This document shows positions 8,461 to 16,943 of a stretch of DNA of 64,000 nt, piece by piece. This DNA is from Clostridia bacterium (GTDB lineage Bacteria; Bacillota; Clostridia; Lachnospirales; Lachnospiraceae), in assembly GCA_910576325.1 (NCBI GenBank), contig CAJTIM010000008.1:62001-126000 (forward strand). Direction: 5' to 3'. The stretch's first letter is position 1; each line of letters begins with the position of its first letter. The notes beneath the pieces were generated by a model that did no database searches, was not told the DNA's origin, and saw only the letters and a program-made list of their open reading frames with translations. Both the position numbers and the translations under genes were made by a program.

Positions 8461-9242
8461 GTCCCACGTACCCTCCATCTACAAAGAATCTTTTCGATCC
8501 AGCGCATCAAAACCGCAAGCAGCAGGCCAACAACTGCAATTCCTATAATACCCACAAAAATCTGCGTCATATCTCCCGCTTCCTGTCCGGCCGTAATCGT
8601 CCACCCTATTCCTTCCGTGGAGCTGACCATTTCTGCCGCCAGCACGGCCATCCAGCAAGTGGAAAGAGCTACCTGCATTCCCGCAAAAATATAGGGCACA
8701 CAAGACGGAATGACTACCCGGAAGAACGCCTGTATCTGATTTGCTCCCAGCATGTAAGCAACACCCAGCATATCCTCTTCCACTCTCTTGGCTCCGGCAT
8801 ATGTATTAACAACTACATTTACAAAGCCTGCCATAAAAATAATAAAAAATTTTGCTGTCTCACCGATACCAAACCATACAATTGCCAAAGGTATCCATGC
8901 AACGCTCGGAATCGGCCGGATAAGTTCAAACAACGGATGAAATACCGCCTCAACAGCCTTAAAACGTCCCATAGCCATTCCCATCAAAACACCGGCCAGA
9001 GAAGAAAAGCAAAATCCCGTCATAACACGACGCAGGCTGACTAACAAATGCATCGTCCAGGTATACTTTTTTCCGATTGGATGCGACAGCGTATAAAGCA
9101 GCCGCCGTACTACTTCAAACGGAGCCGGAAGCAGTCTGCCAAGGGTTGTAAAACGAACAATAAAATCCCAAAGTACAATAACCACTACAATACCTATCAT
9201 GGACAGCAGGATAGAACCTGCCTGCTCCTTCAGCCTTTTCAA
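8457..9242 (-). CDS. NitT/TauT-type ABC transporter permease
   Basis: A 261-residue SsuC/TauC-like permease of the binding-protein-dependent inner membrane component family. About six hydrophobic helices are visible, with the coupling (EAA) region around GANQIQAFFRVVIPSCVPYI and the typical ELIRPIPSVAWIPLAIVWFG segment. Its start overlaps the stop of the upstream permease by four bases (9239-9242, ATGA), and its stop overlaps the ATPase start. It pairs with the other permease to form the membrane channel for a small anion such as a sulfonate or, as inferred here, a sulfate ester. Confidence 0.9.
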   Translation of the reverse strand: MKRLKEQAGSILLSMIGIVVVIVLWDFIVRFTTLGRLLPAPFEVVRRLLYTLSHPIGKKYTWTMHLLVSLRRVMTGFCFSSLAGVLMGMAMGRFKAVEAVFHPLFELIRPIPSVAWIPLAIVWFGIGETAKFFIIFMAGFVNVVVNTYAGAKRVEEDMLGVAYMLGANQIQAFFRVVIPSCVPYIFAGMQVALSTCWMAVLAAEMVSSTEGIGWTITAGQEAGDMTQIFVGIIGIAVVGLLLAVLMRWIEKILCRWRVRGT

Positions 9243-10048
9243 TTCTCTTTTCCTCCCCGTACAAAGTGTCCTTCAACAAAGTCAAACAGATAGGCAATAA
9301 TAATTCCAATGATACCAAGACACAGCATACCAACAATAATCAAATCCGAACGCAGCAGCGAACGTCCTACGGAAATCAAATAGCCCAGCCCTCTGGTGGC
9401 AGCCAGCAGCTCCGCCGCCACAAGCGCCATCCAGGAAGACCCCATAGCCACCCTTAATCCGGCAAAAATCATAGGCAGCGCTGAGGGTATGGCCACGGTA
9501 AACAACCGCTGCATATTCGAAGCCCCAAAGGTCTGCGCCACCCACAAATGAATGGACGAGGTCTGTTTTATGCCGGAATAAGAATTTAAAATACAGGGAA
9601 TTACTGTTGAAAAGAAAATCAGTACTGCCTTTGCCCGGACTGAAATTCCGAAAATCACAACCGTAATCGGAATCAGTGCAATGGGAGGAATCGGCTTGAG
9701 CAAATCAAAAACCGGACGTATTACCTTATCTGCCGCTTTAAACCATCCCATTATAATTCCCAGAGGCACCCCAATCACCACACCCAGCACATAACCGTAT
9801 AATGCTACTTGCAAGCTCGCCAAAAAATGCTGTCCCAGCGTGGCCCCGTCCGGCGCCTGAGTTGTAAGTTTTGTAATAAAAGTCCTCAGCACTTTGTCCG
9901 GTCCCGGTAAAGAATACGAAGGGACCAGTTCCAAAACGGTTGTAGCCACATACCAAACGGATAAGAAGACAATGATAGATATTACGGAAACACATCTGTA
10001 TTTCATTCTCTGTTTTCTTGCAATATTCAATTTTTTTCGAGTATCCAT
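9239..10048 (-). CDS. NitT/TauT-type ABC transporter permease
   Basis: A 269-residue permease with a basic cytoplasmic start (MDTRKKLNIARKQRMKYR) followed by about six membrane helices. The family segment DLLKPIPPIALIPITVVIFG and the coupling loop FGASNMQRLFTVAIPSALPM are clear. It resembles but is not a copy of its neighbour, so the channel is probably a heterodimer. It follows the binding-protein gene after a 118-base gap that contains no gene and no strong terminator that I could see. Confidence 0.9.
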   Translation of the reverse strand: MDTRKKLNIARKQRMKYRCVSVISIIVFLSVWYVATTVLELVPSYSLPGPDKVLRTFITKLTTQAPDGATLGQHFLASLQVALYGYVLGVVIGVPLGIIMGWFKAADKVIRPVFDLLKPIPPIALIPITVVIFGISVRAKAVLIFFSTVIPCILNSYSGIKQTSSIHLWVAQTFGASNMQRLFTVAIPSALPMIFAGLRVAMGSSWMALVAAELLAATRGLGYLISVGRSLLRSDLIIVGMLCLGIIGIIIAYLFDFVEGHFVRGGKEN

Positions 10049-10166
10049 AAGGAAATCCTTTCATTGCCGCAGAGAAGCCGCCGTACCATTCAAGAGAATC
10101 CGGAATGCAGCAGCCCCTCTGTCCTGCTTCATATTCTAATTTCCATATCCTTCAAGACGCGTTCCT

Positions 10167-11219
10167 TTATTGCGACAGAGCTTCCTGAAAGAGATCCACA
10201 GCAATATGATTTTTTACGTTTTCAAGCCCCGTATCATCTATCAGCTCACTGGAATGGAACCAAGCCGCATAGGAGTTTGCAAATTCGCCAAGTGTAATCC
10301 CCTTCGCTTCCTCACGCGTAATAAACGGCTTATTGTTCACGGATTCCACAGCCTCCGCTTCTTCCAATGTCTTTCCGCAATCAGTATACCATTCCATAAC
10401 CGTTCGGACTGCCAGCTCCTTGTCCGATGCCAAAGCATCACAGGCATCATATAAAATATCCACAAACTTTACGACATCATCATAACGATTTTCATAAGCG
10501 TACGCCGTGCACACAGTAGACTCATACAATTCTCCGCCTACAGAATCTAAAGTTGCCACAACCGTAGTATCAATTTCATCCATATCATAATAGCACCACG
10601 GTTCCGTCAAAATTGCATAGTCGCCTTCTCCGGCTACCCATGACGGATATACATTGGCTGTATCCAGATTCACGACATTACATTCTCCCGGCTCCACGCC
10701 GATGGATGCCAGCCATTGACAAAGAGTATAATGATTTGTAGTTCCAAAAACCGTCAGCAGAGTCTTTCCGCGAACAATCTCCGCCATCTCTTCTACGGTC
10801 TCCGCCTCTGTCAGCGGATCTCCCTTGCGGGCACATATATTATTGCCCCCCGTACCATTTACCTGGTGAGCCACCAGCCTGCAGTCATAATTCGCCAATG
10901 CATAGACAAAAGCGCCGCCTGTTACGGCTATATCCCATTCTCCCATCGCCTCATTGATTGGCGCTCCTCCGTTGAATACAACCCACTCAATATTCAATCC
11001 CGCAGCCTCATCCAGCTTATTTTCCTGAATATACTCTACCATTGCGCTGCAGTAAAAGGATTGTACCGCTACCCGTAATGGTTCTGAGCCGTTATCCTCC
11101 GCGCCCGATGCTTCGGCCTCAGGTGCTTTTGTATCAGATCCCCCGGATTTTCCTCCACAGCCGGACAGCAGGCCAATCATCATAGTCAGCATTAATAAAA
11201 AAGCAATCCATCGTTTCAT
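10167..11219 (-). CDS. NitT/TauT-type ABC substrate-binding lipoprotein
   Basis: A 350-residue periplasmic-binding-fold lipoprotein (NMT1/THI5-like, SsuA/TauA group), first gene of the operon. The N-terminus MKRWIAFLLMLTMMIGLLSGC is a lipoprotein signal with lipobox LLSG-Cys, followed by a Gly/Ser/Ala/Glu linker. The ligand domain starts at PLRVAVQSFYCSAMVEY and includes FGTTNHYTLCQWL, a position where family members contact the anionic ligand. AAGGAGG precedes the ATG by eight bases. Family ligands are nitrate, taurine, sulfonates and thiamine precursors; the operon content suggests a sulfated sugar or polyol, which is inference. Confidence 0.9.
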   Translation of the reverse strand: MKRWIAFLLMLTMMIGLLSGCGGKSGGSDTKAPEAEASGAEDNGSEPLRVAVQSFYCSAMVEYIQENKLDEAAGLNIEWVVFNGGAPINEAMGEWDIAVTGGAFVYALANYDCRLVAHQVNGTGGNNICARKGDPLTEAETVEEMAEIVRGKTLLTVFGTTNHYTLCQWLASIGVEPGECNVVNLDTANVYPSWVAGEGDYAILTEPWCYYDMDEIDTTVVATLDSVGGELYESTVCTAYAYENRYDDVVKFVDILYDACDALASDKELAVRTVMEWYTDCGKTLEEAEAVESVNNKPFITREEAKGITLGEFANSYAAWFHSSELIDDTGLENVKNHIAVDLFQEALSQ

Positions 11220-11356
11220 CCTTATACCTCCTTGTTTTTGCGCTCAATACGACATATTGAACAATTTTTAACAGTATACGCTGTTTTTATTTGTAATTAT
11301 GGCGAGAAAAACAGCTAACCTCCCGCCCCTTATATGTGAATATTATATTAATTCTC

Positions 11357-11384
11357 CTTGCTTTTGTAAAATACTATGTTATAA
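11357..11384 (+). promoter_or_regulatory. Putative promoter of the LysR gene
   Basis: TTGCTT (11357-11362) and TATAAT (11379-11384) with 16 bases between, about 95 bases before the LysR start. The -10 box lies inside the CTATGTT dyad, which would fit autoregulation. Confidence 0.42.
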
Positions 11385-11411
11385 TAATGAACATAGCAAA
11401 AAACCTATGTT
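11373..11411. promoter_or_regulatory. Putative LysR operator: CTATGTT dyad plus third half-site
   Basis: CTATGTT (11373-11379) and AACATAG (11389-11395) form a perfect 7-9-7 dyad, and a third CTATGTT lies at 11405-11411. The dyad contains the T-N11-A spacing expected for LysR-type sites and sits in the divergent gap between the LysR gene and the binding-protein operon. No experimental support. Confidence 0.5.
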
Positions 11412-11478
11412 CCTATTAATAAAATGAGTTTTCGAATACGCTGCGATTCCATATATGCCTATAGAGCGGAGGAGATTT

Positions 11479-12417
11479 ATGACATTACATCATCTTGAAA
11501 TTTTTGTCACCATTTGTTTGGAAGGCTCCATCACACGTGCTGCGGAGCGGCTGCATATCTCGCAGCCTACCGTAAGTGTTGCACTCCAGCAGTTAGAGTC
11601 CCACTATGGAACCCGCTTATTTGACAGGCTTTCTCATAAGCTTTATATTACTCCATTTGGAGAAATCATTTATGAGCAGGCCCGCAGCCTGTTGGATCTT
11701 TGGGATGATCTCATTCACGCGGATCAGCCTCTTAATAAAGTCCGTATTGGTACAGGTACTGCCGTAGGTAAATTACTTCTTCCTACCGTAATCAAATCCT
11801 TTTTGCAGCTCCACCCCAATGCACAAATTAATGTGAATGTAGGTGATGCAACTAAAATGTGTTTTCTGGTCATGGATAACTCTCTCGATTTTGTCATCGC
11901 TGAGACTGCCGCAAATATTCCCGGCTTGTCCCAGCGTGCATTCCAGCAATACCCTGTAGTTGCAATCTGCCATAAAAACAATCCGCTTTCCGAAAAAAAA
12001 ATTGTTACTGCCGAAGATCTGGCTCATGAAAACCTTCTGCTGCGGGAAAAAGATTCTTCCACAAGGCAGCTGGTTGACATGTATTTTCATAACCATAACA
12101 TCCATATCGAACCCATGTGGGAAAGCTACAGTGTCCAGACACTGTTAAACGCCACCAGAGAAAACATTGGTATTTCTTTTTTATCACTGGATCATGTACT
12201 GGCTTATCAAAGTCCAAATCTGATTATTTTAAACATACCTGATTTTCAGGAAAAGCGGTTTGTTAATTTATTTTTTCATAAAAACAAATTTTTTACTCCT
12301 ATCATGGATGAATTTATTGAGCACTACACGAATTCCGTAAAAATATTGCTGAACACGGAGGTAGAACACTATAAATTAAAGCACCCCGATTCCAGCTATA
12401 CGTTTCCCGTTCTGTAG
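11479..12417 (+). CDS. LysR family transcriptional regulator
   Basis: About 312 residues. I chose ATG at 11479, preceded by GGAGG at 11468-11472, over the in-frame ATG at 11455, because MTLHHLEIFVTICLEGSI is the usual LysR beginning. The winged helix-turn-helix follows (ITRAAERLHISQPTVSVALQQLE), then a type 2 periplasmic-binding effector domain starting near VRIGTGTAVGKLLLPTV. It is divergent from the ABC/sulfatase operon across about 260 bases that hold a dyad operator, so it most likely controls that operon in response to the imported compound or a metabolite of it. Confidence 0.9.
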   Translation: MTLHHLEIFVTICLEGSITRAAERLHISQPTVSVALQQLESHYGTRLFDRLSHKLYITPFGEIIYEQARSLLDLWDDLIHADQPLNKVRIGTGTAVGKLLLPTVIKSFLQLHPNAQINVNVGDATKMCFLVMDNSLDFVIAETAANIPGLSQRAFQQYPVVAICHKNNPLSEKKIVTAEDLAHENLLLREKDSSTRQLVDMYFHNHNIHIEPMWESYSVQTLLNATRENIGISFLSLDHVLAYQSPNLIILNIPDFQEKRFVNLFFHKNKFFTPIMDEFIEHYTNSVKILLNTEVEHYKLKHPDSSYTFPVL

Positions 12418-12524
12418 CTTATAAAGATTTTAATGATTGCAATAAATACAGAAAATATGCAAAAAGAAGATCATAGAACTATAAAGACAGAAAGTTGAAA
12501 ATTGAAAAGGCGGATCCAATGATG

Positions 12525-13217
12525 CTATTCCTCCTTTCTCAGTACATAACTTCCCAAAATATCATAAACCCCAAAGCTCCCCACAAGCCCCATAAGCCCC
12601 GTTAACCCCAGCGGAAACAAAAGCAGGCTCCAGGGCACAAATAAAATTCCGCAAAAGCACAAGGCTCCGTCCGCAAGAAATATACACAAGATACGGATAC
12701 CGCCGCCCTTCACCAACAGCAGCCGGCCGGAATTTCGTAATACGGCCCTCAGAGGAAGGTCTGTCAGCACCAGAATGGGATAGGCATAGCAGGAAGCAGC
12801 CATGAAAAACAGGGCCGTAAATGCCATAAGAAAAAACGGCGGCAGCAAAACAGGATTTTCTTCGGAAGCCGCCCGGTAGAACAGTGCTCCAAATCCTGTC
12901 ACTAAGACGGCCAGCAAAAAAAAGCCGCCTAAAAGCTCCGCCCTTTTAAATTCCCTGCGGAATATACGGAAAAAATCATGAACCAGAAATCTGGGCCGAT
13001 CTTCCACCATAGACAATGCAATCCCTGTCAGCGCCGCCGTAGCTGCCGGAATTGTAAAGATTGGAAGACAAGCCCCCGTATACAGAAGGCTTAAAGGAAT
13101 CAATTGCCGATATTCCAGCGACAGTATCTCAAAAAAACGTTCCATCCCCTGCTTGGGCCCGGCATTGGGATCAATTCCCGGACCCGGCCTGTCAAAATTC
13201 CGCTCAAACAGCTTCAT
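12525..13217 (-). CDS. DUF624 (YesL-like) membrane protein
   Basis: A 230-residue protein with about five hydrophobic helices. The start MKLFERNFDRPGPGI followed by the helix LIPLSLLYTGACLPIFTIPAATAAL, and the segment FFRIFRREFKRA, match the DUF624/YesL pattern found beside sugar ABC importers in Firmicutes. Function is unknown. The start overlaps the upstream ABC ATPase stop by four bases (13214-13217), so the two are co-translated. Last gene of the GH36 operon. Confidence 0.75.
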   Translation of the reverse strand: MKLFERNFDRPGPGIDPNAGPKQGMERFFEILSLEYRQLIPLSLLYTGACLPIFTIPAATAALTGIALSMVEDRPRFLVHDFFRIFRREFKRAELLGGFFLLAVLVTGFGALFYRAASEENPVLLPPFFLMAFTALFFMAASCYAYPILVLTDLPLRAVLRNSGRLLLVKGGGIRILCIFLADGALCFCGILFVPWSLLLFPLGLTGLMGLVGSFGVYDILGSYVLRKEE

Positions 13218-13888
13218 GCCAATTTTCCCTCTTCCAGATACAAAATCCGGTCCCCTAAAGCATCCGCCTCCTGCTGATTGTGCGTTACATACAGGCAGGT
13301 CAGATCAAGATTCCGGTGCAGCTCTTTAAGTACAGGTATCAGTTCCCGGCGCAGAGCCTCGTCCGCACCGGATAAAGGCTCGTCCAGGAGCAGTATCCCC
13401 GGTCTTCTGCAGACGGCACGCCCCAGTGCTATCCGCTGCCGCTGTCCCCAGGACATCTGCTTTGGCCTCCGGTTCAGAAGATACTCTATCCCAAGCAGTC
13501 CGGCCGTTTCCATCACCATCTCCCTGGCTCTCTCCTTCTTAACGCCCAGATTCAGGAGCGGAAAAGCCATATTCTCAAAGGCGGTCCGCTGAGGATACAG
13601 AGCATATTCCTGAAATACAAAGGAGAGATTCCTTTGTCCCGGAGCAAGCCGGTCTGCCGGGCGGCCGTCCAAAAGCACCTGCCCCTTTGTCTGCTCCTCC
13701 AGGCCGGCCACAATCCTGAGAAGGGTTGACTTTCCGCTTCCGGAAGCTCCCATCAAAACCACAAACTCCCGTTCTTCAATCCGCAGGCAGATATCCTCAA
13801 GAGCCTGTACCTTAAGAGGCGGTTCTTTCCCCCGCCTCCCTTTTATGTCAAAAATCTTTGAAATATTTTTAAGCTCCAGCTTTGTCAT
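13214..13888 (-). CDS. Short MalK/MsmK-like ABC ATPase without C-terminal domain
   Basis: About 225 residues from ATG 13888 (MTKLELKNISKIF); a GGTGG lies upstream. Walker A GASGSGKST, Q-loop FVFQEYALYP, Walker B ILLLDEP with catalytic Glu, H-loop YVTHNQQEA are intact; the signature is MSWGQRQRIALGR instead of LSGGQ. MalK/MsmK proteins normally have about 370 residues with a regulatory OB-fold domain; here translation ends after the nucleotide-binding domain (GDRILYLEEGKLA). It could drive the sugar permeases of this operon, or serve another exporter together with the DUF624 protein. Confidence 0.83.
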   Translation of the reverse strand: MTKLELKNISKIFDIKGRRGKEPPLKVQALEDICLRIEEREFVVLMGASGSGKSTLLRIVAGLEEQTKGQVLLDGRPADRLAPGQRNLSFVFQEYALYPQRTAFENMAFPLLNLGVKKERAREMVMETAGLLGIEYLLNRRPKQMSWGQRQRIALGRAVCRRPGILLLDEPLSGADEALRRELIPVLKELHRNLDLTCLYVTHNQQEADALGDRILYLEEGKLA

Positions 13889-13972
13889 CCGGCAGATCCA
13901 CCTTTCGACTTTCAGCATAACATAAAATCCTGCCCTTTGCACCTGAAAACTCATGCGCCGTCAGCAAATGCG

Positions 13973-16000
13973 TCACCTCTTCCGCCTGCTGTAGAACCAA
14001 ATACTTCCGCTTCTGGGAGCCAGCCTCTCCGCAAATCCCTCTGCGATCTTCTCCCCGGAAAGGCTGCGCCTCTCCCCTGTCTGCTCATTCTCAAACACAT
14101 ACTCGGCGGTTTCATCAAAGCAGGGATATACCCGCTGCTCTCTTTGTTCACAGCGGTTCCCGGTTACAAAAAGCAGAAATCCTTCCCCGCTCTCCGGAGA
14201 ATCAAACTGCCGGCACCACCATCCCTTCGGATTCTTGTGATACGAAGTCAGCGGATAAAAATCACTGTGGAGCATCAAATCTGCGGCTCTGCGCCAGGTA
14301 TCCTGCATCCGGCGGATATCCTCAAAACATTCGTCCTCTCTGGAATAAACGGTCATAACCGTCACGGCCGGAGCTAAGGAGGTATAAAAGGTGTAGGCGT
14401 CGGTCAGCGTATCCGGCTGGTAATTCTCATTGTTTTCATAACTTCCGTCCGGCTTTTCCCAGCTCCACAGATGCGATTTGAAATAGGGCATCCAGTCGTG
14501 CATGGTCTGCTCAAAGCCCATCTTTACCGGCTGATTCCCATAACCGATATCCGAATAATGAAGGGGTACGGATCGGCGCATGGTCTCCAGATCGTTCCGA
14601 CGGCCGCCGGATGCACAGGCATCAATCTGAATTCCCGGGTTTCTCCTTAAAATATCATCCCAAAATTGCAGATATCCCTGAATATACTGATTCTCCAGCA
14701 TACCCAGACGCCCTTCCTCCTCATTGGCCTGCCAGTGCTTCAGGGGCCAGATGTTATAATCCTGCCGATACCAGGCAATCCGGTTCTTTTGAATAAACTC
14801 ACAGATGAGATCCGTAATATAGGCCCGCGCCCTGGGATTTCCCATGTCAAAGAGACTGCTTTCCGGGGCATATACGCTCCTGCTTCCCTGAAGCTCCGGA
14901 TCGCAGTCTTTTTTAAGAAGCCACTCCGGATGCTCTACGGCCAGCCTGGTCCCCTTATATACACGCTCGGGCTCGAACCACAGAATCAACTCCGCCCCGT
15001 GAACCGCGCATCGTTTTTCTACTCCCAACATTCCTTCCGGGTAATTGGGCTGACGCTCCTCCCAGGTTCCCGTATGCTGCCATACCTTCCCGCAGTCATA
15101 CCAGCCCGCGTCCAGCCAAAAGGCATTGTATTTTACGCCGTGCTTCTCATAAGCCTCCAAAGCCTTCTCAATGTTCTCCTGCGTATAGCCCGTATGCTCG
15201 GGATATTCCGCCGTAGGCTGATCACCGTGAATGATTAGCATAGGCTTTGTAACACTTCCATTGTTTTTGGGAATCACATGAGCCATATACCATCTCCGCC
15301 AAAGATTTGCCGCCCGCCGTTCATCCCCAGCAAACGCCATCAAGGTAATTCTGGGGGTGCGAACCGTCTCTCCCGGCCGCAGATAAAAGTCTGTCTCCGC
15401 CTGTCCTGCCTGAACGACAGCCCTCCCTTTTTTCCCCGACAGCCTTGCTTTCCATTGTCCCGGCCAGCCTATGGAAAGAACCAGTCCCGTCTTTGAATGA
15501 GGGGACAGAATCCGCATGTAAGGAAAAGCTCCGTCACAGCACCGTCCCTGGGAAGGCTGCATTTCAAAGGGCTCTTCCGTAAGCGGACGGTCAAAGAAGG
15601 AAAAGCTGTCATTTCCTACCGCATCTCCGTTCCCATATTGAAGAAGAGGCGCCTGCATGGCAAAAGCTGTGTCTATACCCAGAAGCTCACGTACGGGCGG
15701 TGTATTTTTCATTCCGCGATTTGTAACATATACGGTCCATTCCAGTATCGGAAAATCCGCATACTGCTCACAAACAGCCAGAATTTCAAGCTGAGTTGCC
15801 GGATCCGTTCCCTGGATAGTCGTAAATGTCAAATTGGAATCTATGCGCTTCCATGTCGTCCTGGATTCCCAGGGAATACCGCAGATTTTTTCCTCTCCGT
15901 AAAAAAAAGAAACGGGAAGCTGCTTCGGGGTACAAAAATTATCCGTAAATTCGCGCAGTAAATCAAAGTCCCGTTTTCCGGGCCTGTTATCTGGTATCAT
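13973..16000 (-). CDS. GH36-type alpha-galactosidase (intracellular)
   Basis: A 675-residue glycoside hydrolase of the melibiase/GH36 group without a signal peptide. Landmarks: the barrel segment FWLDAGWYDCGKVWQHTGTW, ILWFEPERVYKGT, the nucleophile-type loop AWYRQDYNIWP (where GH36 enzymes usually have KWDMN), IDACASGGRRNDLETM and HYSDIGYG with the probable acid/base Asp. An N-terminal beta-sandwich precedes the barrel. It would hydrolyse alpha-galactosides delivered by the ABC importer encoded upstream in the same operon. The nucleophile loop differs from classical alpha-galactosidases, so related GH36 specificities are possible. Confidence 0.85.
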   Translation of the reverse strand: MIPDNRPGKRDFDLLREFTDNFCTPKQLPVSFFYGEEKICGIPWESRTTWKRIDSNLTFTTIQGTDPATQLEILAVCEQYADFPILEWTVYVTNRGMKNTPPVRELLGIDTAFAMQAPLLQYGNGDAVGNDSFSFFDRPLTEEPFEMQPSQGRCCDGAFPYMRILSPHSKTGLVLSIGWPGQWKARLSGKKGRAVVQAGQAETDFYLRPGETVRTPRITLMAFAGDERRAANLWRRWYMAHVIPKNNGSVTKPMLIIHGDQPTAEYPEHTGYTQENIEKALEAYEKHGVKYNAFWLDAGWYDCGKVWQHTGTWEERQPNYPEGMLGVEKRCAVHGAELILWFEPERVYKGTRLAVEHPEWLLKKDCDPELQGSRSVYAPESSLFDMGNPRARAYITDLICEFIQKNRIAWYRQDYNIWPLKHWQANEEEGRLGMLENQYIQGYLQFWDDILRRNPGIQIDACASGGRRNDLETMRRSVPLHYSDIGYGNQPVKMGFEQTMHDWMPYFKSHLWSWEKPDGSYENNENYQPDTLTDAYTFYTSLAPAVTVMTVYSREDECFEDIRRMQDTWRRAADLMLHSDFYPLTSYHKNPKGWWCRQFDSPESGEGFLLFVTGNRCEQREQRVYPCFDETAEYVFENEQTGERRSLSGEKIAEGFAERLAPRSGSIWFYSRRKR

Positions 16001-16043
16001 ATAAGGTTTCCTCCTGCATATTACATACTCATATTGCCTGCTT

Positions 16044-16928
16044 TTATCCCTTCACGGCTCCCGCCGTAATTCCGTCAATGATATGCTTCTGAAGCCCTGC
16101 AAATACGGCCAGCTGAGGAATGACCAGTATCACAATGGCAGCGGTCATCATCGCATAGTCCGTACTGTAAAGTCCCTTAAACAGAGCGGAAGCCATGGAT
16201 ATGGTCTGCAAATCATTGGAAAGCAAAAGAACACGGGCCAGTACAAAATCATTCCACACGCTTAAAAAGGACAGAATAAATACGGTCACCAATGTGGGCT
16301 TCATCAGCGGCAAATAAATTTTAAAAAGAATCTTCCATATTCCGCATCCGTCAATGGCCGCCGCCTCCTCAAGCACGGAGGGAATCCCCCGGAAGGCATT
16401 GACCATAATGGCGGTATTCATAGGCGCACACCAGGAAATATGTACCAGAGCCATTCCCAGAAGGCTGTCATACAATCCGATTTTATTCATTATCAGATAA
16501 ACGGGAAACAGCAGTACAAAGCCCGGAATGATAATTCCTGCAATAAAATAAGTGTAGAGCGTATTGTTATATTTATCATTGCCGAATCGGATCTTGGCTA
16601 TGGCAAAGCTGCTGCACATGGAGATAAGCATTCCCGCAGGAATTGCAATCACCATCTCGGTAAACGTATTTTTCAACATTCTTCCGAAGGGAATCTTACG
16701 AAATGCCGCCGCATAATTTCCCCACTGTATTTCCTCCGGAAAGGACAGGGGATTAAAGAAGATCTCATTATTGGTTTTCAGAGAAAGAAATACCACCCAT
16801 ACCAGGGGTATCAGCGCCACAATTACAATGAGTAAGATTAAAAATTCCTTCAGAATTTTTCCGGCGGTGCGAAAGCGGCGGCTTCTCAGCAGCATCTTTT
16901 GCTCCGCGCTTGTTTCATTTTTTATCAA
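16044..16928 (-). CDS. Carbohydrate ABC transporter permease (MalG type)
   Basis: A 294-residue permease with six helices. A basic N-terminal stretch (LLRSRRFRTAGKI) precedes the first helix, and the coupling motif EEAAAIDGCGIWKILFKIYLP is the standard EAA loop of sugar importers. It is 15 bases downstream of the MalF-type gene and pairs with it. Substrate is probably an alpha-galactoside, inferred from the GH36 gene that follows. Confidence 0.93.
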   Translation of the reverse strand: MIKNETSAEQKMLLRSRRFRTAGKILKEFLILLIVIVALIPLVWVVFLSLKTNNEIFFNPLSFPEEIQWGNYAAAFRKIPFGRMLKNTFTEMVIAIPAGMLISMCSSFAIAKIRFGNDKYNNTLYTYFIAGIIIPGFVLLFPVYLIMNKIGLYDSLLGMALVHISWCAPMNTAIMVNAFRGIPSVLEEAAAIDGCGIWKILFKIYLPLMKPTLVTVFILSFLSVWNDFVLARVLLLSNDLQTISMASALFKGLYSTDYAMMTAAIVILVIPQLAVFAGLQKHIIDGITAGAVKG

Positions 16929-16943
16929 TAGCTCCGCCCTCCT

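Noticed and set aside
11220-11340. A specific promoter for the binding-protein operon
   Set aside because: A TATACT box is visible on the minus strand, but no -35 box lies at a proper distance, so I did not annotate one.
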